From contig JADNRY010000044.1 of the NCBI GenBank assembly GCA_015501585.1, forward strand, positions 62,001-126,000: DNA of 64,000 bases. The letters are read 5' to 3'. Of the stretch, positions 46,879-57,713 are shown piece by piece. Position 1 is the stretch's first letter; each line of letters begins with the position of its first letter. The translations under genes and the position numbers were made by a program. The notes under the pieces are model-generated. The model worked only from the letters and a program-made list of their open reading frames with translations. It did no database searches and was not told where the DNA came from. The stretch comes from Rhodocollybia butyracea. Its lineage: Eukaryota > Basidiomycota > Agaricomycetes > Agaricales > Omphalotaceae.

Positions 46879-47097
46879 ATTCTATCCTCTGGGACAATTT
46901 TCTTTATATCCTTTGTACATACATAGGCGTACAATCAGTAGTTATGGCGCTTACATAAAAGGTATTGAATTAGCGCCAAATTAGCGCCAACACTTCGTTC
47001 AAGACCACATTAAGACCATGGCATAGTTAGTCCTCAACGTGCAATAATACCCTGAAATGCCTAGTCAGTCAATACCTCCCAACCATAAACTACTCAT

Positions 47098-47596
47098 ATG
47101 GCTCACAGAGATAACACTCTAGTTCCGAACGCTACCATAAAGGTCTTAGTCAATGAACTGGACTCACTTTCCTCTTCGCAAGCGGCTGGGTATGCTTATG
47201 TCTTTATTAAACTGAGCTTCAGCTTGTTCATTTCTTACCATAGCCAGCAGACAATGACACCCATGATAGCAGGGAGCGTATGCGGAGGTGCGTTAACCCT
47301 TGCGCCTTCATCATTCAATATCTTAGAAGTCTTTCACAGGCTTAATGGCTATAGCATGGATAATCGGATTCGGCATTTACTTTAGGAAACGCTACATGCG
47401 GAAATTACGCAACAGAGGGAAGCTTCCTCCGCGAGATGAAAAGAAGAGCAAGGAAAAGCCTGAAGAGACAATCGTCATTCCCCAAGATCCTGCTATTCTC
47501 ATTGGACATCGACCCGGAGAGCGCTATGTGGGAGGGGAATTACAACCTACTTCTTCAAATAGGGTCTATGATCCAGAGAACGCCCACCCTTCATAG
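47098..47596 (+). CDS. Small single-pass membrane protein
   Basis: Three exons join in frame. They start at ATG 47098 (MAHRDNTLVPNATIKVLV), continue to SSQAAG, then QQTMTPMIAGSVCGG and LMAIAWIIGFGIYFRKRYMR. The single hydrophobic stretch is followed by a strongly basic segment, so the N-terminus is probably outside. The tail (KLPPRDEKKSKEKPEETIVI, PQDPAILIGHRPGERYVGGE) is hydrophilic. Length is about 130 residues. I do not know the family. An extra 5' exon from the ATG at 47057 is possible but not needed. Confidence 0.55.
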
Positions 47597-47693
47597 CGAA
47601 TCAACGACTGCACTTTTTAATTGATTCAACATATATTTCTTAAAAGAATTTCGGCTATAGGTACATTTGTACGTATCATTCTCCTTTATATCT

Positions 47694-50600
47694 TCAATCA
47701 CAGAATGCTCCTAGACTCGCAGGCTGAAATGTGATTAAACAACTAGGATTGGATAAGAAACAATAGACATCTTACCGCGACACTCTGGGCGTATCTGTAT
47801 AGAATTCCTCGGCGTACGTTGAGTGTATTCTTGCCTGACGCTTTCCACTCTTCAAGTCGTTGTTTTTGCTCTGCCTCACTTACCAACCAGTTGATCTCTC
47901 TTGTTTCTGTGTTAATGCTGCAAAGATATCTCAGAGTGAATCCTGAGATAGCCAACAATATGTGTACATACACAATGCGGTCTCCATCCTTGACAAGAGC
48001 AATAGGTCCTCCCATACGAGCTACATCAACTTTTAGAAATGAGCTGATTTGAGCTCAATGGAACAATACCTTCTGGGACAACGTGTCCAATGATAACTAA
48101 TGCAGACCCTCAGTGTTATAAGTGAAATAATAAGATTGATAGCTCACATCCATGCGAAGCTCCTGAAAAGCGACCATCTGTGATTAGTGCAGTCGACTGG
48201 CTCAGTCCAGCTCCACTCAAAGCAGCAGTTTGTCCCAGCATCTGGAAAGTAAAGAATGAATGGTTTCTAATGCTATGTAGCCAAAAGAACTTTACCTCTG
48301 GCATGCCAGGAGCCCCTCTCGGTCCTTGGTATCGGAAAATCAGGACCATACCTGCCTTGACCTCTCCCTTCTCAAGAGCCGGGAAGAACTCATCGACGCT
48401 GAAAAAAAAAACACAAACAGAGTTGAGACACTTCGCTGCAAGATCCAACTAAGGTAGCTCCTACGTATCGAAACATTTCGCAACCCCCTTTAAATCAGAA
48501 TTCGTCAAATTTGCTGTAGCGGACAGGAGAGTTGTACTACCTCGAACTGTGTCCCTTCTTTGCCTGTGATTTTAGCCACCGCGGTCTCGGGCGCAAGATT
48601 TCCACGTAGAATCATAAGATGACCAGTTGCTTTGATGGGGTTTTCAAACCTTTGGATTACATCTTGGTTATCAAACGACAGTTCTTGAACATCAGCCACG
48701 TTTTCTGCGAGAGTCTTTCCGGTGACTGTGAGCTGCGAGCCATCAATGACTACCAATGCATTAGAGAGAAACAGCGAGGATGAAGGGCAAAACCTACGAT
48801 CAGGACGGTGGTTGAGAATGTACTTCAAGAGCGCTGGAATCCCTCCAATTTTGTGAATCTAGGAGATTTAATACACAGTCGTTCATGGAAGGGGTAACTT
48901 ACATCTTCCATGTAGTATTTACCTTGAAAGTCGACAATTAGCGCAAGGGTTTGCAACAAACGTGAACTGACATACCAGACGGCTTGAGATTAGCAATGAA
49001 CGGAGTTTTCTCAGAAATGGTTTGAAAATCATCAATGCTTAGCTTGAAGTAATGAATACGAAAATATATGAGCTAAACATATGGCACCTACTTCGATGTC
49101 GGCCGAACGAGCCATGGCCAGTAAATGAAGTACCTGGAGTCAACAGATTTTGAGCGCTTGTTTTCCTTGTTTAGAAGAAAACGATATACAGCATTTGTCG
49201 AGCCTCCGAGGATGTTGACGATAACAATAGCATTTAAGAACGACTGGCGCGTGAGTATATCTCTATCAACACAAATATAAACTGCTCTTTCAGGTATTCG
49301 TTTAAAAAGGTTCAAGTACCTTGGTTTGAGGTCGAGCTCCAGCAGACGCTTCATGTATGTTGCAGCTTTTAAACACTCCTGGACTTTTCCGGGACTCCCA
49401 GCGGGGGTGCTAAAAGTGAAATATGTAGGAGCAAGATCCAGCTCTTGCTGAACAGGACCGACCTCGAAGAGTAAGGCAGGCTCATGCCGAGGATTTCGAG
49501 CGCGCTGGACATGGTGTTGGCGGTATACATACCTAGGAGAAATTTTAGTTAGTCCCAGGATATCGCGTAAACACATGGTATCGTTGTACATACCTCCACA
49601 TGCACCAGCACCTAAAAGAAGGTAAGAAGCTTTTCTCGAGTGGAATGAAACTACTGACCAGGACAGGCATGTCGCACCACATCAAAACGCTCTTCATCGC
49701 TGATTTTCCCCACCCGGTAAGCACCTATATTATAAAGATGAAGCCAAGATATTGGATATGAGCTAATGATACACGGACCGTAGGATTCGAAAGCATCGCT
49801 AATATTGACTGTACCCCCTGCCTTGTACCCCATAGAAGGACAGTCTAAAAAAGGCATTGTTGAGCTTTAGTTGAAGAAAGTAAGGAAAAACTTTCCAACA
49901 TGACGGATACCCGCAGCTATCGTCCCGCCGTATATGATGATTGTCGGTCTGTTGTGTCGTGCAGCCGCCATAAAACTGGACACCGTTATCAGTCTGAAGT
50001 AAACAGTGCTGTTTTGGCTTACCACCCAGGCTGAAATTATACTTTATCAGCAAATATACAACCTTTGGAGAGTAGAATGTAGCTGACCATATTCTTGTCA
50101 CAGCCAGGTACAGATATATTACCGTCATATTTCATTCCCTGGATAGAATTAGTTTGCACCAGTCTCAAAGAAATCATCGCCCACCATTACGACCTAAATT
50201 CCCTGTTACATAGTTTATAACAGGGATAAGAAAAATACAGACAGCTAAAGCATGGGAAAATCAGTGCCTACTCATTTCGAACGAGAGTCAGTTTGATAAC
50301 CTTCGATGGAATCTGCGATCAAGTCTCGACTGGGCAGCGAATATCTCATTCCTGAGAAGGATCAACGACAATTTCACCGAGTGCCTGGCAAATGCATACC
50401 GTCCGTGCCCATTGTGATGGCTATTCAAGGTGGTGTCATGATGTATGTTATACATTCAGCTCTGAGACTTACCATCACTGTTGAAGTCAAACAAAATCAG
50501 CTTTCCCTGATACTTAAACCAAAACGCTGTTTCTACCTAATGCCAATCGTGTTGAACATCAACCCAACCAAGTCTTCTTGGCTGCAGCCTTCTTTGACGA

Positions 50601-51051
50601 ATTTGCCCAAGTCGAGCTGAGCCATATTGATTATCACATCCGAAGAATTTGTCGATTAAGTCATACCAGATGGGAATTGCATGGGTTCCCTTCCCACCAA
50701 ACGGTAGAAATGCCAATCTAGCAGAGGATATGTGGGTGATACGATCCGATACGTAACAGTCTAGAGATACCTGAGCTTTATTCATATCTTCCTCCGTTAA
50801 TCCCACAGCATAAAGCATCGCTTGAGCGCCACCATGAATCTATAGCAAAGGTAGAAGACAAAATCAAGAGTAGGAAGTCAAATTCCGTACTAACCTTATT
50901 CTGCGTCAATTCGGATGAGATCTTGTTTAGCTTCACTCCGCTTGCTGGAGTACTTGGCTTGGCCAAAGAGTGTCTAGATGCATTTAAGATTTACGATACA
51001 GAAGAAAGGATGACACGGAATGACTTGCATTTGTACATCTCCTTCAGACAT
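47694..51051 (-). CDS. ILV3: Dihydroxy-acid dehydratase
   Basis: The gene is highly split, with about 17 introns. The start is ATG at 51051 (MSEGDVQMQ), which appears to join [20 protein letters not shown]. Diagnostic parts follow in order: [77 protein letters not shown], then [16 protein letters not shown] with Fe-S and active-site residues. Next are [59 protein letters not shown] and [12 protein letters not shown]. The end is [17 protein letters not shown] and TGA (47694-47696). By family it makes 2-keto acids for valine, leucine and isoleucine synthesis. The exon 49594-49611 is only 18 bp long. No clear mitochondrial presequence is seen, unlike most fungal ILV3 proteins. Confidence 0.88.
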
Positions 51052-51281
51052 CTTGGTAGGGTATGTGGATGGTAAAAGAAAAGGCAGGAAAAGGCTGATC
51101 GCTTTTGTGAGATCAGCGTCGATCTTATAAACGCTTACCGGACCGTAGCTCAGCTATCTGAGTCTCATGGTCAGCCTCCAATGGCGTCGCGAGAAATTGT
51201 AAATAATGACTACGCTCGAGACGCTCGATATCTGCAGAGTTTTACATTCGGAGATATATCCTTTTAATTTGCAGCCAGTTG

Positions 51282-52966
51282 CTACCTAGCGTTCATCTCA
51301 CTTGCCATCACTGCCTTTATCATCTCGCTCCCTAGCACACCGGCTTCAGTAAATCGAGGTTCAAAAAATATCCGTGTTTCTTCAAATCTCTTCCTGTAAA
51401 CCTCGAAGCTTCTGAATTGTACACACTGACTCCAACCTCTAGCTGCCACCACAAATTCGAGATCGTTCGCCCGATGCCACGTATCATAGATGGCAGAATG
51501 GATAGTGGAATTCATGAGCGAAGGGTTCAAGAAAAGATGCTCCGCTACGCCTAAAAAAAGCCGGAATAGTGGTGTAGCTGCTAGGTCCAGATGGTGAAAT
51601 GGGTTGATTTTGAGATGTGCCCAGCAATCAACCATTGCTAGCAGCGCCAGGTGGGAGTTTGACTTTCGTCTGGAGAAATCTGTCTCCGTAGAGCCCGGAT
51701 TGGATGAGGGGGTATTTGGCCTTCCTAGAGAAAACTTGTCCAGTATGTCTTCGGATAGAAGGATGGGTTTTCTCTCCCTCGTGACAGATGTATCACCAAA
51801 GACCACTCCTCGAGCCCAGTCGATCCTTTGCCTCAACTTCTCTTCCCTCTGGTCTGGTTTACCACTCTGACCATCCACCAGGCCACTGGTTCCCGCCTCA
51901 ACCATCATCTTGTACAACTCTGTAGCGCTCTTTGCATATGTATCAATTTGTTCCCGGGCCTTAGGGTTGAGGATGGCGAGGCCTGCATATACATGCCAGG
52001 CATTGCTATAGATTCGCAGTGTAAGGTTCACTTTAACAGTTTCCATACCACCAACATAAAGACCATGCTCCCAGGGATAGACACCCTCGGAGGCCCACGC
52101 GGTCCCCATACTAGAAAAATAGAGTGTTATCGAGTATTCAAAAGCAAAGATACGCTATCTACCTTAAAAAGGCAGCATGGGTGACTGCTTGTGTGTTGGC
52201 AGTAACTAGATCGTGTTCTTCGTACGATAGATAAACAAAACGGGATTCGAATGAGCGAAGGAGATTTTCCACTAAGCGTAGAGCATCGGCCGATCCTCGG
52301 TGGTTGATGATAATCTGTGTAATGCTCGAAATAAGCTGCAGCCGCCAAAAAGAGGCTTAGACAAACCAACGGTTGTCCTGCAGGCGACACAGTTGGGCCA
52401 TGCAGCGAATGGATTGAGATGATATGAATATCCTTAGGTAGATATTTCTCAAAAGCCTCTTTTTCCGGTGCTTTCACCGACGTTTGTCCTGCAACGACTG
52501 CGCCAATTTTGGTGGCTGTGAAAGTCCAAGAAAGTAAGTCCCAAGAAGCGAAGAGAACAAGGATTATCTGTACACGGGCCATATTCTTCAACCACGCGAC
52601 CTATGAACTCTGCTTCTACAGAGTACATCATGAAATCGGATGAACGGGCAACGGCATGCCCATCCTTCAGAACTTGAACATTCGGAATATCTATCTCTTT
52701 AAGTTTTTGGGATATTGGAGATAATAATCTCAAGCCTCACTTGTCGAACAGTATTCTCGTATTGCTTCAAAGTTTTCTGGGCGATCGCAAACATGGATTC
52801 TAGATGAATGAGCGAACGTAGTTCCTGGTGACGGCCAGACGTACTTTTTCCAGCCAGCTTTTGTAAATAATTTAGCATACATCTTCCCCATTGCTCCCAT
52901 ACCGATTATCCCAATAGTTGGCTGATTTTCGCTCGAGTCTTTAGGACTAACAGTGGAGGAGAACAT
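51282..52966 (-). CDS. TYR1: Prephenate dehydrogenase (NADP+)
   Basis: The start is ATG at 52966 (MFSSTVSPKDSSENQPTIGI). A Rossmann fold with the GxGxxG motif follows in IGIIGMGAMGKMYAKLFTKA. Next come DGHAVARSSDFMMYSVEAEF, TKIGAVVAGQTSVKAPEKEA, then HIISIHSLHGPTVSPAGQPL with the conserved His region of the family, and NTQAVTHAAFLSMGTAWASE. The C-terminal helical half is one long exon (TLRIYSNAWHVYAGLAILNP; LALLAMVDCWAHLKINPFHH) to the stop at 51282. The enzyme makes 4-hydroxyphenylpyruvate in tyrosine synthesis in the cytosol. It lies head-to-tail with ILV3 in the same direction, 230 bp apart. Confidence 0.88.
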
Positions 52967-53186
52967 GGTGGAGGAAAAGACTGCGGCCGGTCCGGATTTA
53001 CTATGATGTTACTGGTAGTAAGTAGTGTAAGTTGTTCTTCAACAGAGTAAGCTAGTGCAGCTCTCTGCCTGTGCTTCTTACGGGACTGTGTTAAAGTGTT
53101 TGACTATGACTTCAGTTCAGGTGGTTGTAATCATACGTAGTATTATCCTTGTACTTCATTGTTCAGGCCATTCAAAATCACAGTAG

Positions 53187-55565
53187 CTAGACCGCGTGAG
53201 TCTCGTTCTCTTCATTCTGCTGACTTTCTCTGTTTTCTTCCGCCCACGATACGGCATCCCGTCTCCCTTTTTCAACATCTATTCCGAACCAAATGATCAG
53301 AGATGCTGCAGCACATAGAGCAAACAAAAAAGGGAAGCCCATCCAGTTATTCCCGGATTTATCGATGATCGCTTGAATAACATTAGGTCCTACGAGTCTG
53401 GCTTCAGCGATGTACAGGATCTTAGCACCACAGTACCTATGACCGAACTTGCTCGGTTGCTCAACCCAAAGATTCCGAAAAACTGGATACAGATAAAGAC
53501 ATTGAAATAGATATCAGAGGGCTGCTTACCATGTTGTCTACAGAAAAAGAGGTTTACTCAGAAAATCATGTTCAAGAGAGGGAACTGATCTTTTTATGCT
53601 TACCATACCCAGGTGGTGTCAACTCAGCCATCATTGTTTGAGAGAACGCATAGTATGGAGCTTGAAAGATGCCAAATACGACATTGTAGAACCTGAATCA
53701 TGCCAATGCAAGTCAAAAGGAGTCCAAGATTGGCAACGAGACATACCAGAATTCCCAGACATTGTGGTACCTAGAGAACGTTGAGCAGAGAGTCTATTCC
53801 GAAGCGCATTCCTTACCCGATGGTATTGGTCCAGATTCCAATCATACCCCAGAGAGGAATAAGAATCGTCACTACGTTCGTCACGATGAACATCTTCTTT
53901 GTGGGGATTTTCCAGTATTTTTGGATATACCAGAATCCAAAGGTGCTAGCAGTGGAGGTAATCGCTTGGGCCAAGCCGAGGTAGGTGTTCTGAAGGAAGC
54001 TAAATGAAAACTTGTCGTTTTGGCATATCGAGACAAGGGTTCCCGTAGTATTGAGGCCCTACGAATAGTTGGATTAACGATTTAGTTGGTATAATCGATA
54101 GAACGTACGTCAGCAAGAAGGAAGAAAGAAAAGAGATAGATAAAAGTATAGGGAAGTTTTTTGTATTGCTTGAGTGCAGCCCAAATCTAGACGCGACTGA
54201 TCAGCGAATATGATTTATGGGTACCCACTACGGTACGAACTTGCTTCCATCCAATCGTTAAATAGTGTTCACCTTTGGGTAAAGGGGGCCCAGGACGAGG
54301 TTCTTGGTAAATAACTATGAGCTAGTGTCAATTATTGAAAGACGTAAAGTAGGAAGTGTGAAAATAAAAGGGTTATGGACGTTTGAGAAAAATCCCTCTT
54401 ACACCACCATATACCGGTGAGGACCCAATAACCATTCGTTCTACATACGAACAAAGGTTTAGTATTCGTTTATCAAGTTTCCAGAAATTAATGACGTACA
54501 ATACAAGAACATAGTTGTTCACTTTGGGATTATTGGCGAGAGGTAACAATAGGCTCAAATTCAAGCAGAGTGTAACTATATAGCCAATATTACTATGAGC
54601 CTTGAGAGTAACATGTGAACGCCATTTCCAAGCAGAAGTAGAGAAGTGACTTGCCGTGCTAATGTTACTTATTCTATTCTTCTCCAGACTCTCTTCAGTC
54701 TCATATACCTCGCGTTCGATTTCTCCAGCTTCATATTTGGCTCGTAATTCTCTAGAGTGGGATGTGTTTCTTGCCAACCGGGGGAAAACAGCAGCGAAGA
54801 ATACGAGGGTGGCGCCGTAAGTAATGAATCCAACCATATAGAGGCCCATAGCAACTCCCCAGCGGGACGGCTCAGTGAGACTAACACTGGCAAATTGAGC
54901 TGCCCAACAGATACAAGTCATGACCACTAGTAGCCAACGTCCAAAAGTTCCGTAATCGGCAGCAGAACCGATTGTTGTGAAGATGAGGGTCATAACCTAT
55001 GACAAGTGCGCAGATATTAGTTTGAAACCTTCGGAGTAAGCAACGTACTTACAGCGAAACTGGCACCGTTGGCGATAAGAACTACACCTGGTAAAGCATG
55101 ATCAGATACCATAATAGTCAGTGGAATTAGTATGCGAACTTGATACAGCTTTGGTCGAGTTGCCCCACGGAAGTACACACTGGCCTGAAGCATCTGCTGC
55201 AGTGCACGAGGATCCAGGTCCCTTGAGAGGATCGTAACCTGCTGCTGTTGCCCACAGTTGAAAAAGTGTCATGCTAAAACCGAGGGGCCCAACGCCCTGC
55301 GTTAAATGTGTTTAGAATCTCAGTTTGGAATCGCTAGCAGTATGGGTCGTACATTGTCACCATTATAGTACATGTAGTAGCTCCAAAGCTCGCGTCTCGT
55401 CACAACCGGTTCATCTTTGCTGATTGAGGAAATGAACGGTATTCCTCCTTTGCGCTTTCGAAGTTTAGGGATTTCTTGCATACTAGACGGTAAACTTTTG
55501 TCGTCTTCAGTTACTAGAGGTTCCATTGGCGCAATGAGGTTCTCTGGAGCTGGGATTTTCGACAT
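53187..55565 (-). CDS. ATG22: Vacuolar amino-acid efflux transporter ATG22
   Basis: The start chosen is ATG at 55565 (MSKIPAPENLIAPMEPL). A longer version from 55646 would add a short leader of unclear value. The motif RRELWSYYMYYNGDN, with GPLGFSMTLFQLWATAAGYD after the intron, is typical of Atg22. A Cys-containing lumenal loop follows (CTAADASGQCVLPWG). About twelve membrane segments can be traced, including YGATLVFFAAVFPRLARNT, FIYLFSFFLLADGLNTTGTL, FWFYNVVFGIFQAPYYAFSQ and MGFPFLFALCAAASLIIWFG. A cytoplasmic helical loop has KYEAGEIEREVYETEESLEK. By family it exports amino acids from the vacuole after breakdown of autophagic bodies. The tail ends NEENETHAV and TAG at 53187-53189. Confidence 0.85.
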
Positions 55566-56158
55566 ATCGCGGTCGTTGAGGGAAGTTCCCAAGAAAGCCA
55601 GATAGGTTAGACTAGCGAGGGAGTATACTCGTGAGAGCACATGCACAAAGACTGAATTGGGTTCGGAAGCAAGGAAGGAAAGATTGCATTACTTCAACGT
55701 TCAACATCAACGCGCCGGATCCAAAGATTAGCCCGATACAGTCACGTAGGAGCACCATTATAATCCTCGCTTGTAGTACGTGAGATCCATAGTGTGACTT
55801 TCTTGTTCGGAGGTTCATCGAAATATTGTGAATAGGAGATAAGTAGCCGTGAATAGATCATGAGGCTTGGCACTCCAATGGCGAGAGTATTTCAGTATTT
55901 CAGTCGTTTATAGCCACACGTTTTAGGAACCCGTTTCTTGTGGCTATTTACACATGCACCTTGTACCCATTGGGAGTGTACTCGGAAATCAGACCGATAA
56001 GAGGACGGGCGCCTAATCAGCTGCTCACATCGCGTGATTTCAATCGCGACGCGCCACTGTGATTCACTACCACATCCATTAGATCGTACGTGTATTTTCG
56101 AGTCTGCACGATACTCGGAGGAGATTTAGCTGACAATAATCAGGGCCCGCTGCTCAAT
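55566..56158. promoter_or_regulatory. Divergent promoter region, ATG22 / conserved gene
   Basis: This 593-bp gap lies between two divergent starts. A minus-strand open frame at 55612-55818 may be a 5' leader exon of ATG22 or an unused frame. A short direct repeat (gtatttcagtatttcagtc) occurs at 55888-55906. Confidence 0.35.
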
Positions 56159-56933
56159 ATGCCTGAAGATTTTAGCGATTCTGACTTTGAACTACCGAAG
56201 CCAGTCAAAGCCACCACCACGCGCAAGCGTAAATCGACTGGCCAAGCTTCTACTTCAAAAAAAGCCAAAGTCGCGTCGAATTCTTCCAACAGTGGTATTC
56301 TCAATAAGCAGTACTCGGAACTCGCGTCATCTACTCTCGAAAATGATGCCAAGTTCGACGAAGGAGATCAGGATGCTGCTGATGTTGCTTTGAAGCTGGC
56401 AGGATACGTTAAGCAATTAGAAGCTGCATTGGCTGAGGCAAAGTCGTCTGGAGGAGCTGCAGCTGCACAGCCCAAGACTCAAGCCGAGCTCGAGTCGGCT
56501 GCAGAGAAAGTTCGAAAGGCTGCTGTCAGCGGCATTCGAAAGCAGATGACGGTGCCATACTTTCTTTATCACTTTATCGCGCCGAACTAAAACCTAGTTG
56601 ATTACAGTGGAAACCAACTTGCAAAAGCAACACCGCGAAATGGTCGTACGACGGCCTCTGTGCTGACCCGGAAATATTCGGAGTCATGATGGGGCTTGGT
56701 GGACCGCCCACCTGGAAGGTCAAAAAGTTCAGTGTAGAGAACTTTCAGAACGCGCTTGGACACATCGAAGCATCTGTGAGGTTCGTATTGGCGTATGAAT
56801 GTATTCAACATATTTTGCTAACAAATACGATAAGTACGATAACCTCTCCATCACTGGCACCGACGTCAATGTGCGCTACAACGCTGAATCTGGCGAGTTC
56901 AAGTTCAGTGGCACGTACGGCAGAGGATACTGA
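56159..56933 (+). CDS. Conserved basidiomycete protein, probably nuclear, unknown function
   Basis: The start is ATG at 56159 (MPEDFSDSDFELPKPVKATT). Two introns (56551-56607 and 56781-56833) join KAAVSGIRKQMT to WKPTCKSNTAKWSYDGLCAD, and GHIEASVR to YDNLSITGTDVNVRYNAESG. The N-terminal third has a bipartite basic cluster (TRKRKST, TSKKAKVA), a likely nuclear localisation signal. A helical stretch is next (DAADVALKLAGYVKQLEAAL). The C-terminal domain of about 90 residues has PEIFGVMMGLGGPPTWKVKK and ends GEFKFSGTYGRGY. I recall this C-terminal pattern from other mushroom genomes but know no function. Length is about 220 residues. Confidence 0.65.
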
Positions 56934-57713
56934 AGCTTAATAACTTAATTTGGCAAGATTGAAACATGAATATGCTTTACTACGCAGATAATTTTACTCA
57001 TACATGCTCTATAATCTGCTTACTTACCATCACTCGTCAATATTTGCCTCTTTTTTTACCCTAGCGCATGCCTATAAAGAATGTCGATGTAGTTTGCGAT
57101 GCTTGATCTCATACATATCGGAAAAGTGATTTTAAACTAAACTGCAACCAGTACACATAACGTCCGTATGGTACTGACAAAACGAAGGCAGCAAGACCAC
57201 AAAAAAGCAACAAACATAATACAAGTATGTATGTAATAATGAGGTGATAATGAAGTGAGATGAAAAAATTCGAGATACAAGTACAGGGAGATGTTAGATA
57301 ACCCAAGTCGTGGTCCATCTGGGCCACGACGTCTAGATGCGTAAATGAGAATTGGGTATGCAAAAGGGTCGACGGCAGGAGCAGCAATAAAATATGGACA
57401 GCAATATGTGTGGTACAAAACAAGACGAGCAGAAAAAATAATAATTTATCAATATATCGAATCAAGGGCCAAGTTCTAATGTCCTCGATTCCGTGCGTAG
57501 TATGCCATGCTTTTGGTAGTGCAGCCTTTTGGAGCTGTAGATATCGTTGCCAATTCGTCGGGATATTCGTGTTGCGAGATCAAAGAGTGTGTTTTGTTCA
57601 ATCCGGTATAGTTTTTGGTTTCTTGAGATTCATGCAAGATATACTTATATAGAGACTAAAAATGTTATCAGCTAACCGGAACGTCATCAAAGCAATAAAG
57701 CCTACCTCCACCT
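56934..57713. other. Intergenic region between convergent genes
   Basis: This 780-bp, AT-rich gap separates two converging genes and probably holds both 3' UTRs. The minus-strand open frames at 57109-57465 are hydrophobic but lack a family signal. Confidence 0.4.
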
